Assembly: GCA_937864535.1 (NCBI GenBank)
Contig: CALMJS010000012.1
Span: forward strand, 1-64,000
Direction: 5' to 3'
DNA length: 64,000 bases
From: an uncultured Paracoccaceae bacterium
GTDB lineage: Bacteria > Pseudomonadota > Alphaproteobacteria > Rhodobacterales > Rhodobacteraceae
The translations under genes and the position numbers were made by a program. The notes under the pieces were generated by a model. It was not told the DNA's origin and did no database searches. It saw only the letters and a program-made list of their open reading frames with translations. Numbering within the stretch: position 1 is the first letter of the stretch; the number at the start of each line of letters is the position of its first letter. Shown here piece by piece: positions 47,567-56,717 of the stretch.

Positions 47567-48388
47567 ATGAAAACCCCGCCTCTCCTTACCGATGTCAAAG
47601 CTCTGCGGCGTAACCGCCAGAGGTTGTCTGCAACTTTCATGCTGGATCTGATCGCAGATGAAGTTGATGAAAGACTGATTGAGGTTAACAGGTCGTTTAA
47701 CGCACCTGCGATCGTCACCGGACTGCCAGACTATTGGCAAACGCGCCTGCCTACTGCGGTGGTTGCCGAAGATCTCGACAGGTTGACGCTGGACAGCGCC
47801 GCGCATGATCTGGTGATCCATGCGATGGGCCTGCATTGGGCCAGCGATCCTATTGGGCAGATCGTACAGGCTCGCCACGCGCTGCGCCCTGACGGGCTGT
47901 TCCTCGGGGTGATGTTCGGCGGACAGACCCTGCATGAATTGCGCAGTGTTCTGGCCGAGGCGGAGGCGCGCGTCACCGGCGGCCTATCGCCGCGCGTGGC
48001 GCCGATGGCGGAAATCCGCGATCTGGGCGCACTGTTACAGCGGGCCGGAATGGCCCTGCCGGTCGCCGACGCTATGCCGCTGACCGTGACCTATGCCGAC
48101 ATCTGGGCGCTGATGCGTGATCTCCGAGCGATGGGCGAGGCAAACGCGCTATCCGCCCGCCTACGCCATCCGACGCGGCGCGCCGTGTTCCAAGAGGCAG
48201 AGCGCCTGTATGCACAGCATTTCGGCACGCAGGACGGCCGGATCAGCGCAACCTTTGAAGTGATTTTTCTGACCGGCTGGGCGCCTGACGACAGCCAGCA
48301 AAAACCGCTCCGCCCCGGTTCGGCGCAGGTCAGTCTGGCGCAGGCCCTAGGCACATGCGAATTTCCACCTCCTCCTTCGAAGGATTGA
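47567..48388 (+). CDS. SAM-dependent methyltransferase, NDUFAF5/BioC-like
   Basis: 273 residues. The methyltransferase domain is diverged: PAIVTGLPDYWQTRLPTAVV, then LVIHAMGLHWASDPIGQIVQ and GLFLGVMFGGQTLHELRSVL are the pattern seen in alphaproteobacterial homologues of the complex I assembly factor NDUFAF5. The canonical glycine loop is weak. The N-terminus KTPPLLTDVKALRRNRQRL is also typical. The ATG lies 19 nt from the divergent comF start, with a possible TTGCAA-N16-TAAACC promoter so close that the mRNA could be leaderless. It is followed by hemH. Confidence 0.82.
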   Translation: MKTPPLLTDVKALRRNRQRLSATFMLDLIADEVDERLIEVNRSFNAPAIVTGLPDYWQTRLPTAVVAEDLDRLTLDSAAHDLVIHAMGLHWASDPIGQIVQARHALRPDGLFLGVMFGGQTLHELRSVLAEAEARVTGGLSPRVAPMAEIRDLGALLQRAGMALPVADAMPLTVTYADIWALMRDLRAMGEANALSARLRHPTRRAVFQEAERLYAQHFGTQDGRISATFEVIFLTGWAPDDSQQKPLRPGSAQVSLAQALGTCEFPPPPSKD

Positions 48389-48438
48389 CCCAGAGCGGTA
48401 TAGGCCTACCTTCGGCGGAAATGATGAAACGGGACACC

Positions 48439-49512
48439 ATGAAAGACGTACAAAACAAAGGCGGCATTGCAACCTGCCCCGCCCATGCCCCCAAAGATCA
48501 TCCGCGTGTCAAACCACGGCGGATCGGTGTTCTCTTGGCAAATCTGGGGACACCGGACGCAACGGACTATTGGTCGATGCGTCGGTATCTGAGCGAATTT
48601 CTGTCGGACAAGCGGGTGATCGACTATCCCGCGTGGAAATGGCAGCCGATCCTGCAGGGGATCATTCTGTCAATCCGACCGTTCAAGTCCGGCAAGAATT
48701 ACCAGTCGATCTGGAACAATGACCTGAACGAGAGCCCGTTGATGACAATCACGCGGGACCAGACCTCGGCCATCCGCGCCAGCCTCGCCGGGATGTTTGG
48801 GGAACAGGTCATGGTGGATTTCTGTATGCGCTATGGCAATCCGTCTACCGTATCCAAGGTACGGGAAATGGTCGCCGCCGGCTGTGATCGCATCGTGTTC
48901 ATGCCGCTCTACCCGCAATACGCTGGTGCGACCTCGGCCACCGCAAATGACCAGCTGTTCCGTGCGCTGATGCAGGAAAAATGGCAGCCCGCCGTTCGGA
49001 TCGTTCCGCCCTATTTCGAAGAACCGGCCTATATCGACGCGCTGGCTGCCTCTGTCCGCCGGGTCTACGATACGATGGCCGAAAAACCGGACGTGCTGGT
49101 CTGTTCCTATCACGGCCTGCCAAAGCGGTATCTGACCGAGGCCGGGGACCCCTACCACTGTCAGTGCGTGAAAACCACGCGACTGCTGCGCGAACGTTTG
49201 GGTTGGACAACCGACCAGATCATCACGACCTTCCAGTCGAAATTCGGCCCAGAGGAATGGCTCCAGCCCTACACCGTAGAAGAGGTCGCACGACTGGCCG
49301 AACGCGGCAAAAAGCGGATTGCCGTGATTGCACCGGCCTTTAGCGCCGACTGCATCGAGACGCTGGAAGAGATCAACGAGGAAATCCGCGAAAGCTTTGA
49401 GCACGCTGGCGGCGAGAGCTTTACCTACATTCCCTGTCTGAACGATGACACGGCCCATATAGAGGCCCTGACCGGGGTCATCGTCGAAAACCTCAAAGGT
49501 TGGATCGGATAA
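48439..49512 (+). CDS. hemH: Ferrochelatase
   Basis: About 357 residues from the ATG at 48439 (GGGA upstream); ATGs at 48421 and 48424 are alternatives, and the ORF start at 48355 overlaps the previous gene and is unlikely. Inserts Fe(II) into protoporphyrin IX as the last step of heme synthesis. Motifs: RRIGVLLANLGTPDATDYWS near residue 30, VCSYHGLPKRYL near 200 with the catalytic histidine, DPYHCQCVKTTRLL, and FQSKFGPEEWLQPYT with the conserved glutamates. The CxC in HCQC may contribute a metal or cluster ligand as in some bacterial ferrochelatases. Confidence 0.97.
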   Translation: MKDVQNKGGIATCPAHAPKDHPRVKPRRIGVLLANLGTPDATDYWSMRRYLSEFLSDKRVIDYPAWKWQPILQGIILSIRPFKSGKNYQSIWNNDLNESPLMTITRDQTSAIRASLAGMFGEQVMVDFCMRYGNPSTVSKVREMVAAGCDRIVFMPLYPQYAGATSATANDQLFRALMQEKWQPAVRIVPPYFEEPAYIDALAASVRRVYDTMAEKPDVLVCSYHGLPKRYLTEAGDPYHCQCVKTTRLLRERLGWTTDQIITTFQSKFGPEEWLQPYTVEEVARLAERGKKRIAVIAPAFSADCIETLEEINEEIRESFEHAGGESFTYIPCLNDDTAHIEALTGVIVENLKGWIG

Positions 49513-49545
49513 AACAAAAAGGGCGGTAACCAGAGGTTACCGCCC
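49511..49545 (-). terminator. Terminator of the 60-residue exported peptide gene
   Basis: GGGCGGTAACC and GGTTACCGCCC are perfect 11-bp arms around AGA (49521-49545). On the minus strand they are followed by TTTTTGTTTT. It also lies 8 nt after hemH, where it can stop that transcript less efficiently. Confidence 0.88.
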
Positions 49546-49569
49546 AATTCGTTTGCGTCGGTCCTAAAA

Positions 49570-49752
49570 TTAGGAAGCAGCGACGGCGATCAGAGCGACC
49601 AGGATCAGCGGAATGATCAGGCCGGAAGCGGACGAACCAGCAGCGGCTTCTTCAACCACAACCGGAGCGACTTCAACAACGGGGGCCATGCCACCAGCGA
49701 AAGCGGTCGATGCAACGCCAGCGAAAGCTGCTGCGAGAGCGAGTTTTTTCAT
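49570..49752 (-). CDS. Small exported/membrane peptide next to hemH
   Basis: 60 residues from the ATG at 49752 with TTGGAGA upstream; the 10-codon longer ORF start is rejected. A Sec signal peptide (MKKLALAAAFAGVASTAFAG) is followed by a Val/Glu segment (APVVEVAPVVVEEAAAG). It ends with a hydrophobic stretch (GLIIPLILVALIAVAA) that would span a membrane once. A similar short gene commonly follows hemH in Rhodobacterales, from memory; its role is unknown. It has its own promoter region (a TAATAC box about 60 nt upstream) and a strong terminator, so it is probably well expressed. Confidence 0.83.
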   Translation of the reverse strand: MKKLALAAAFAGVASTAFAGGMAPVVEVAPVVVEEAAAGSSASGLIIPLILVALIAVAAS

Positions 49753-49897
49753 GTTAGTTCTCCAAGTTTTACCCACGGCCAATGTTGAGGACAGCCAAGG
49801 GCATTTAAGTATTACCTCGTGACCCTTTTAACGCGCAATTTCGATGCTTTGCCAAGAGGTCACACATCGTTCACGTCAAAACTAGGGCGCGATGTCG

Positions 49898-50488
49898 TCA
49901 AATCAGCAACACTTGTGTGCCGACTTGGGTCAAACTGAACAATTCTGCGATGTGCTCATTGTACAAACCGATGCATCCGTTGGATGATCTTCGGCCAATT
50001 TTCCGGGTGTCATGGGTTCCGTGGATCCGGTAAAACTCCCACGACAGGTACAGCGCATGGGTGCCCAAGGGGTTATCCGGCCCCGGCCCGATATAATCCG
50101 GCCATTCGGGATTGCGTTGTTTCATTGCGGGGGTCGGACGCCATTCGGGGCCTTCAACCTTGCGGGTGATTTCGGTGTGACCACGGCGGGTCAGGTCATC
50201 CGTCAAGGGAACCGAAGTCGGAAAGAGTTTGTAAACCGATTCGTCTTCGGACCAGTAGTGCAGAGCACGGCTCTGGATATCGACCAAGACCGCACCTTTG
50301 TTCAGGTTGTCGAAATAGGGGCGCCAATCCAGCGACCGGAAACTTGAAATGTTCCGCTCAACTGTTTGTGAAATCGCGGATTCAAGTTCCGTCGAACCTG
50401 CGGTCTGGGACTGCGCAAATGCACCTGTACCGACCGTCGCGGCGGCGGTGGCAACAAAGGCGCGGCGAGTCAGCTTATGTTCGCTCAT
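49898..50488 (-). CDS. Twin-arginine-exported L,D-transpeptidase (YkuD)
   Basis: 196 residues from the ATG at 50488; the ORF start 15 codons earlier is rejected. The N-terminus KLTRRAFVATAAATVGTGAF has a Tat-like RR motif. The YkuD catalytic signature is complete: HGTHDTRKIGRRSSNGCIGL near residue 165 with His, Ser and nucleophilic Cys. These enzymes make 3-3 cross-links in peptidoglycan or attach proteins to it. A preceding TTSVPLTDD and HYWSEDESVYKLFPTS region matches the N-terminal part of the domain. It diverges from the CAP lipoprotein gene. Confidence 0.92.
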   Translation of the reverse strand: MSEHKLTRRAFVATAAATVGTGAFAQSQTAGSTELESAISQTVERNISSFRSLDWRPYFDNLNKGAVLVDIQSRALHYWSEDESVYKLFPTSVPLTDDLTRRGHTEITRKVEGPEWRPTPAMKQRNPEWPDYIGPGPDNPLGTHALYLSWEFYRIHGTHDTRKIGRRSSNGCIGLYNEHIAELFSLTQVGTQVLLI

Positions 50489-50659
50489 GATTTTTCTCTG
50501 CCGATAGTGTCTGGGGCCTGATGATCGCCCCATACAATAGGTTCATGGAAACCGCACATCAATTCACACTCGCGGGATGTGGGCGGAACAAAGCCGACCA
50601 AGATTTGATCTGATGCGCCACAAAGGCTACAGAGACCCAAGTTCTAAACGGAGATCACT

Positions 50660-51175
50660 ATGAATCGTCGCGCCTTGGTCTTTGGGGCTCTTGCCCTTGG
50701 TCTGACGGCCTGTGGACAGACCGCATCGCGGATTGGTCCCGATGGCCTGCCCTTGCCGCAAATCTATCAGATCAAACCGGGTGACGAGGGCGATGTTCAG
50801 TATCGCTTCCTTGATTCGGTCAACTCGCTGCGCGCTGCGGCCGGACTTGTCCCGCTGACGATGAGCGCCCAGCTGAATGCCGCCGCCGCAACCCATTCGC
50901 GTGACATGGCGCTGCAAAACCGTCCGTGGCACTTTGGCTCGGACGGGTCGTCACCGCTGCAACGCGCCCAGCGTGTTGGCTACACAGGGCGTATTCTGGG
51001 CGAAAACATCTCGGAAACCTATGAGACCGAGCTGGAAACGCTGGCAGCCTGGCTAGAGCAGGCCGACACGCGTGACGTTGTGATGGACCGGGCCGCGACC
51101 GAAATGGGCTTTAGCTGGTACCAGGAACCCAATGGCAAGATCTGGTGGACCTTTGTCACCGGGTCAGGATACTAA
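50660..51175 (+). CDS. CAP-domain (SCP/PR1-like) lipoprotein
   Basis: 171 residues. A lipoprotein signal with lipobox LTAC (ALALGLTACGQ) places it on a membrane facing the periplasm. The CAP domain covers about residues 45-165 with VNSLRAAAGLVPLTMSAQLN, AAATHSRDMALQN (metal/active-site His) and GENISETYETELE. Bacterial CAP proteins are poorly understood; several associate with cell-wall remodelling. It lies between two L,D-transpeptidase genes, which supports a wall-related role. SD CGGAGA precedes the ATG. Confidence 0.9.
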   Translation: MNRRALVFGALALGLTACGQTASRIGPDGLPLPQIYQIKPGDEGDVQYRFLDSVNSLRAAAGLVPLTMSAQLNAAAATHSRDMALQNRPWHFGSDGSSPLQRAQRVGYTGRILGENISETYETELETLAAWLEQADTRDVVMDRAATEMGFSWYQEPNGKIWWTFVTGSGY

Positions 51176-51178
51176 CCC

Positions 51179-51679
51179 CTATGGGTAAATAAAAATCGGC
51201 GTTCCGGGGCGAACCATGGAATAGATCTCCTCGATCTCTTCGTCCCGGACCGCGATACAGCCAGCAGTCCAATCCGTATCCGGATCGGCGCGACCCTTTG
51301 GCCCCCCGTGCACGAAAATATCGCCACCCGGTGACCGTCCCTGAGAGGCCGCATAGGCCCTGTCTTGGGCGTTGGGATAGGAGACGCGCAGGGCCCTGTG
51401 GTATTGGCTATTGGGGTGCAGCCAGTCGATGAAATAGGTGCCCTCCGGGGTTTTTCCGTCGCCCTCGAACTGCTTGTGACCGACCGGATTAAAGCCCAGC
51501 GCGATATCATAGGACTTCATGACCTGATCGTCGTGCATCAGGTAGAGTTTGTGTCGCTCTTTATAGACGACGATGCTGGTCACCTCGGGGCCAGTATAGG
51601 CCGGCGGCGCGTCTGGCCGTCCGAAACAGCCCGATAGGCCAATGGCCAGCGCCAACGCCGTTAAAACTCTTAGGATCAT
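51179..51679 (-). CDS. L,D-transpeptidase lipoprotein (YkuD/YafK-like)
   Basis: 166 residues from the ATG at 51679 (GAGAG upstream); 18 extra ORF residues are rejected. A lipobox LSGC (ALAIGLSGCFG) indicates a lipoprotein. The YkuD domain has ALGFNPVGHKQFEGDGKTPEG near residue 70 and the catalytic HGGPKGRADPDTDWTAGCIA near 125 (His and Cys). Related YafK/DpaA enzymes cut or form links between peptidoglycan and lipoproteins. The gene converges on the CAP lipoprotein with only 3 nt between stops. Confidence 0.92.
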   Translation of the reverse strand: MILRVLTALALAIGLSGCFGRPDAPPAYTGPEVTSIVVYKERHKLYLMHDDQVMKSYDIALGFNPVGHKQFEGDGKTPEGTYFIDWLHPNSQYHRALRVSYPNAQDRAYAASQGRSPGGDIFVHGGPKGRADPDTDWTAGCIAVRDEEIEEIYSMVRPGTPIFIYP

Positions 51680-51772
51680 TGCTCTCTGCCTCGGCGTTTT
51701 GCCTATTGTTGCAGAGGGTCTACAGGATTTCACGCGACCCCGCTAGCAGCGCAAGCGAGGTAGCCAATTCCA

Positions 51773-52966
51773 TCACGGTCGATTGAAGGCCGCGACCACC
51801 TCTGTGTGGGGCGACCAGCGGAACTGATCCACGACCGTCAGCGGCTCCATCACGAAACCCGCAGCAATCAACGCCTTGGCGTCGCGTGCAAAGGTGACAG
51901 GATTACAGGACACCATGGCGACCGTTTTGAGGGCCGACGCGGCGATTTCCGCGATCTGCGCCTCTGCTCCGGCGCGAGGCGGGTCGATGACCGCAGCGTC
52001 GAATTTGTCCAACTCATCAGGGAGCAGCGGACGACGGAACAGATCACGGGTCTCGGTCGATACCTTGCGCAATTCGCGCCCCTGCCGCCATGCCGCATCT
52101 AGGGCCGTCATCATGACCTTATCGCCTTCGACGGCGTGGACCTCGGAATGGCGGGAAATTGGCAGGCTAAACGTACCTGACCCGGCAAAGAGATCGACGA
52201 CCCGATTCGCGCCAGCAACAATCGCCAGAACCGCCTGCTGAAGGGCGATTTCGCCATCCTTGGTCGCCTGCAGGAATGCGCCAGGCGGGGGAACGACCCG
52301 CACCCCGCCAAAGCTCTGGAGCGGCGTGCGCACCGTCACAACGGGCTCATCCTTCCAGACCAGCCGCGCGATGCCAAATTCATTCGCCACCCCGGCCAGT
52401 TGCACTCGCAAGTCTTCGGTCAGGTCTTTGTCGGTATCGATGCGAATATCCGGTCCGGATTCACTCTCGGTCACGGTCAATCCCACCTCGCCCTTGCGAC
52501 TGGCAGCGAGGATAGTGAGCGCGTTCAACGCCGGCATCGTGGCCATGATCGCCGGAGATAGCAGTTTGCAATCAGGTACTTCGATGATCGTATCAGAGGC
52601 ACGGGCATGGAAGCCGACCAGAGTCGCCTTTTTCGTGCGACGCCCGGACAGTTTGGCCCGCCGACGCGACTGCACTGCCGAGGTCTGAACCCCCGCCACC
52701 GAAACATCTAGACCATGCGCAGCCAGCGCGCGCAGGACGATGCCCGTCTTCCACTCCGCCACAAAGGCATCAGAGGCATGCTGCATCGCACAGCCTCCGC
52801 AGGACCGGAAATGACGGCAAACCGGCGCGATACGATCCGCCGACGGCGTGATGATCCGTGCGCCGTCCTCGGTCAGTTCAACCTCTTCGCCGGGCAGAAC
52901 CCGTGGAACCAATGTGCCGTCTTCGGCGCGGCCGAGACCTTGATGTGTGATGCTATCGATTTTCAT
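51773..52966 (-). CDS. 23S rRNA (uracil-5-)-methyltransferase, RlmD/TrmA family
   Basis: 397 residues. The N-terminal TRAM-like region holds an Fe-S cluster motif CRHFRSCGGCAMQHA near residue 50. The SAM site VVDLFAGSGTFSLPISRH is near 258. The catalytic cysteine is in MVSCNPVTFARDAKAL near 350, with PPRAGAEAQI before it. These enzymes make 5-methyluridine in 23S rRNA (RlmC or RlmD) or tRNA (TrmA); the Fe-S motif favours an RlmD/RlmCD-type enzyme, but the exact position cannot be told. Confidence 0.9.
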   Translation of the reverse strand: MKIDSITHQGLGRAEDGTLVPRVLPGEEVELTEDGARIITPSADRIAPVCRHFRSCGGCAMQHASDAFVAEWKTGIVLRALAAHGLDVSVAGVQTSAVQSRRRAKLSGRRTKKATLVGFHARASDTIIEVPDCKLLSPAIMATMPALNALTILAASRKGEVGLTVTESESGPDIRIDTDKDLTEDLRVQLAGVANEFGIARLVWKDEPVVTVRTPLQSFGGVRVVPPPGAFLQATKDGEIALQQAVLAIVAGANRVVDLFAGSGTFSLPISRHSEVHAVEGDKVMMTALDAAWRQGRELRKVSTETRDLFRRPLLPDELDKFDAAVIDPPRAGAEAQIAEIAASALKTVAMVSCNPVTFARDAKALIAAGFVMEPLTVVDQFRWSPHTEVVAAFNRP

Positions 52967-53008
52967 GACAGCGTGATTACGGCAAAGCCCGATCCAAGGC
53001 CAGATAGT

Positions 53009-54832
53009 CTATTCAGCCGCCTCTTCCCCGATAAAGCCGCCGGACTGCCGCGCCCAATAGCGCGCATAGATCCCGTCAGCCTGCAGCAGTTCCGTATGGC
53101 TGCCCTGTTCGACGATCTCGCCCGCCTCTAGCACGATGATCCGGTCCATCTGCGCAATCGTGGACAGCCGGTGCGCGATGGCCAAAACGGTCTTGCCCTG
53201 CATCACCTGATCAAGGCTCTCCTGAATCGCGGCCTCTACCTCGGAATCGAGAGCGCTGGTCGCCTCATCCAGCACAAGGATCGGCGCATCCTTGAGAATG
53301 GTGCGGGCAATGGCGATCCTCTGCCGCTGACCGCCCGACAGTTTCACGCCGCGTTCGCCCAGATAGGCGTCATATCCCGTCCGCCCCTTTGCATCCCGCA
53401 GGCCGAGAATGAGATCATGGGCCTCGGCGCGTTTGGCAGCGGTCTTGACCTCGTCATCTGTGGCGGCGGGCCGACCATAGCGGATGTTGTCCAGCGCACT
53501 GCGATTGAACATCGACGTGTCCTGAGTAACCATCCCGATATGCCCCCGCAGCGAGGCCTGAGTCACCTTGGCGATGTCCTGACCGTCAATCAGGACCTGT
53601 CCCTCTTCGGTATCGTAGAGACGCAGCAACAGCGACACGAGTGTCGATTTCCCAGCGCCCGACGCACCGACGATCCCGACCCGTTCCCCCGGCTGGATCG
53701 TCAGCGAAATGTCACGCACGCCGCCTGTCCGGCTCCCGTAGGCAAAGCTGACATTGCGAAACACGATCTGTCCCCTCTCGACAGACAGATCACGCGCCGC
53801 AACGTCATCCAACAGGTCATGCGGCGGTGTCAGTGTCCGCATGCCATCCTCGACCTCGCCGATCGCGGCGTACATGCCCATCAATGTAAAACTGACCCAA
53901 CCCGTCATTTGCGATAGTCGTAGCGCGATCGCGCCAGTCGCGGCGATGTCACCCGCCGTCGCCTGCCCGATATTCCACAGCGCCACAGTCCCGCCAACCA
54001 GCGCGACAGGAACGATCCCTGCAACACCCATCAGGACAAACCGAAACAACGCAGAAAGACGGCCGAAATCCTGCGCCTTGGCGCGAAACTCGTCCATCGC
54101 CTCTAACGCGACCTGATCTTCGTAATCATCATGGGCAAACAGTTTGACCGTACGGATGTTGGTCAATGTATCTACAATTTGTCCAGTCACGATAGCCCGC
54201 GCATTCGACCGCTGTTTCGCCCGTAAACGGACCCGGGGAATGAACCAACGTATCATCAGCAAATAGACACTAAACCACCCGAATAGCGCCAGAGCGATCC
54301 AGCTATCCACACCCAACAAGAGAACGATCGAGCCGATCACGGACGCAAATGCAAAACAGATTGTATTTACAAATTCGCTGCCTAGCTCTGTCACGGCATT
54401 GGACACCTGCATCTGTTTTTGCGTGATCCGGCCCGCGAAATCCTCGTCGAAAAACCGCACCGAATGGCCCATGGTCCAGCGGTAGAGACGGCTCAACACC
54501 TGCGGCGACAGATTTGGCTGAAGGATCATGTTATTCGTCACGGCAGAGAGGCCGAAAACCACCGGGCGGGCTATCAGGAAAAAGCCCAGAAACACGGCAA
54601 CCAGCCCGTAGTTGGTAGACCAGAAACCGCCGGGCGCCGCGCTGGCGGCATTGACCACCCAGCCCAACATCACCGCCGTGAGCACATCCATCGTCCCGGC
54701 CATGGCCGACACGATGCCCGCCACGGTCAGGATGCGCCAAGAGCCGGAAAGGCACCACCCGATGAATCGCCAGAGCGATGTAGGCGGCGGCGACTTCGGG
54801 CGATCAAAGGTTCCGGTGGTAAAAAAGCTCAC
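53009..54832 (-). CDS. ABC exporter half-transporter B (TMD-NBD)
   Basis: 607 residues. Six transmembrane helices in about residues 35-320 are followed by an ABC ATPase: Walker A GIVGASGAGKSTLVSLLLRL near 390, signature LSGGQRQRIAIART near 497, Walker B ILVLDEATSALDSE and H-loop LAIAHRLSTIAQ. Lipid, peptide or drug exporters share this layout; the substrate is not predictable. Its ATG overlaps the preceding exporter's stop as ATGA, so the two are made together and could form a heterodimer. Both NBDs look catalytically complete. Confidence 0.93.
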   Translation of the reverse strand: MSFFTTGTFDRPKSPPPTSLWRFIGWCLSGSWRILTVAGIVSAMAGTMDVLTAVMLGWVVNAASAAPGGFWSTNYGLVAVFLGFFLIARPVVFGLSAVTNNMILQPNLSPQVLSRLYRWTMGHSVRFFDEDFAGRITQKQMQVSNAVTELGSEFVNTICFAFASVIGSIVLLLGVDSWIALALFGWFSVYLLMIRWFIPRVRLRAKQRSNARAIVTGQIVDTLTNIRTVKLFAHDDYEDQVALEAMDEFRAKAQDFGRLSALFRFVLMGVAGIVPVALVGGTVALWNIGQATAGDIAATGAIALRLSQMTGWVSFTLMGMYAAIGEVEDGMRTLTPPHDLLDDVAARDLSVERGQIVFRNVSFAYGSRTGGVRDISLTIQPGERVGIVGASGAGKSTLVSLLLRLYDTEEGQVLIDGQDIAKVTQASLRGHIGMVTQDTSMFNRSALDNIRYGRPAATDDEVKTAAKRAEAHDLILGLRDAKGRTGYDAYLGERGVKLSGGQRQRIAIARTILKDAPILVLDEATSALDSEVEAAIQESLDQVMQGKTVLAIAHRLSTIAQMDRIIVLEAGEIVEQGSHTELLQADGIYARYWARQSGGFIGEEAAE

Positions 54833-56661
54833 TCGTCCTCTCCTAGAAATCCACCAGACTGCCGCGACCAGAGGCTGGCATAAATCCCGTTTTGTGACAG
54901 CAACGCGTCATGCGAGCCATCCTCGATGATTTCACCGCGGTCCATCACGATAATCCGGTCCATCTGGGCGATGGTCGACAGTCGATGCGCGATGGTCACG
55001 ACGGTTTTGCCCTGCATCAGACCGTAGAGCGTGTCCTGAATGGCCGCTTCGACCTCGGAATCGAGGGCACTGGTCGCCTCGTCCAACAGCAGGATCGGCG
55101 CATCCTTTAACATGGCCCGGGCAATCGCGATGCGCTGGCGCTGACCACCGGACAGTTTCACACCCCGCTCGCCGACGCGGGCATCATAGCCGGTCCGGCC
55201 CTCGGAATCCTCGAGCCCGAGAATAAACTCGTGCGCTTCGGCGCGTTTGGCGGCGTCGATCATCTCGACTTCGGTCGCATCGGGACGACCATAGAGGATA
55301 TTGTCCCGAACCGACCGATGCAGCAGCGAGTTATCCTGCTGCACCATCCCGATTTGCCGCCTCAGGCTGTCCTGAGTGACCTGCGAAATGTCGGCCCCGT
55401 CGATCAAAATCCGCCCCGCCTCGACATCGTAGAACCTCAGCAACAGCTTGACCAAGGTTGACTTTCCGGCACCCGATCGCCCGACCAGACCGATTTTCTG
55501 ACCGGGTTCAATCGTGAGGGAAACGTCCCGCAGGCCACCGGATTTTCGTCCATAGTGGTGCGTTAGACCCTGAATTTCGATCCGTCCCTTGACATCGGGC
55601 AAGGCTTTGGCCCCAGCCGGATCAACCAGCGTAATCGGTTGGGAAATCGTCTCCATCCCTTCCTTGAACACGCCCAATTCGCGAAAGAACGTGCTGATAG
55701 CCCACATGATCCAACCGCTCATCGCGTTCAGACGCAGCGCCAGCGCCGTCGCAGCGGCCACAACCCCGACCGTCGCAGAGGCCCCGAACCAGAGCCAGAG
55801 CGCATAGCCCACCACCCCGACGATCAGCACGCCGTTCATCACCATCAGCGCCAGATCCATCGTGGTGAACAGCCGCATTTCACGGGCAAATGTCTGGCGC
55901 GCGCCTTCGATTGCCTCTTTGGCATAGGCAATTTCACGGTCATGATGGGCGAACATCTTGACCGAATGAATGTTGGTGTAGCTGTCGACCACCCGTGCGG
56001 TGATCTTACTGCGCATATCGGACGAGGCCTGCGACGCCGGACCGATTTTCACCACGACCCAACGCAACAAGAACAGATAGGGGATCAGCCACGCCATCAT
56101 CGGCACGATCAACCGAACATCCGCGTCAGCCAGCAAAACAGCGGCACCAACCACATAGGCAATCGCAAAGGCGATGGCATCAAACAGTTGAAACACGACA
56201 TCGCCCGCCGCCGGAGGGGCCTGCATGATCCGGTTCGCAATCCGCCCTGCAAAATCGTTTTCAAACCAGCCAATCGATTGCCGCAGCACATGCCTATGCG
56301 CCCGATATCGGATCATCGTCGGGAAATTGACCAGAATAGTGTTATTGAGCAGCGCGATCTGGCAAATATGCACCAGCGGACGCAAAACCAGAATAAAGAC
56401 GGCAACCGCAACAAGTTCGGCTCCGTAACGGGCCCAGACCTCGCTGGGCGTGTTATCGAGCATATCAACCAATCGCCCCATATAGGCGATCAGCCAAATC
56501 TCGACAAAGGCGATGACAATCGACAATGCGCCCGTGACTGCAAAAATGCGCTCAAACGGACGTGCATAGTCGCGCAAAAACGGCCAGAGCCGCTGCGGTG
56601 GGGTGTCGGTCTCCTGATACGCGGTATAGGGATCGACCAGGCGTTCGAAGAATTTGAACAC
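54829..56661 (-). CDS. ABC exporter half-transporter A (TMD-NBD)
   Basis: 610 residues with the same layout as its downstream neighbour: hydrophobic N-terminal ~330 residues, then Walker A GLVGRSGAGKSTLVKLLLRF near 398, signature LSGGQRQRIAIARAM, Walker B ILLLDEATSALDSE and VVTIAHRLSTIAQ. The first residues MFKFFERLVDPYTAYQETD are a cytoplasmic lead-in. The two genes are clearly related to each other, suggesting an ancient duplication and a heterodimeric exporter. The pair sits between CCA-adding enzyme and the rRNA methyltransferase genes. Confidence 0.93.
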   Translation of the reverse strand: MFKFFERLVDPYTAYQETDTPPQRLWPFLRDYARPFERIFAVTGALSIVIAFVEIWLIAYMGRLVDMLDNTPSEVWARYGAELVAVAVFILVLRPLVHICQIALLNNTILVNFPTMIRYRAHRHVLRQSIGWFENDFAGRIANRIMQAPPAAGDVVFQLFDAIAFAIAYVVGAAVLLADADVRLIVPMMAWLIPYLFLLRWVVVKIGPASQASSDMRSKITARVVDSYTNIHSVKMFAHHDREIAYAKEAIEGARQTFAREMRLFTTMDLALMVMNGVLIVGVVGYALWLWFGASATVGVVAAATALALRLNAMSGWIMWAISTFFRELGVFKEGMETISQPITLVDPAGAKALPDVKGRIEIQGLTHHYGRKSGGLRDVSLTIEPGQKIGLVGRSGAGKSTLVKLLLRFYDVEAGRILIDGADISQVTQDSLRRQIGMVQQDNSLLHRSVRDNILYGRPDATEVEMIDAAKRAEAHEFILGLEDSEGRTGYDARVGERGVKLSGGQRQRIAIARAMLKDAPILLLDEATSALDSEVEAAIQDTLYGLMQGKTVVTIAHRLSTIAQMDRIIVMDRGEIIEDGSHDALLSQNGIYASLWSRQSGGFLGEDE

Positions 56662-56717
56662 GGCAGGCCCTCTTGGTTACCTGCGAGATATAGACCGAAA
56701 CTCCGCGTCGGAAAACG

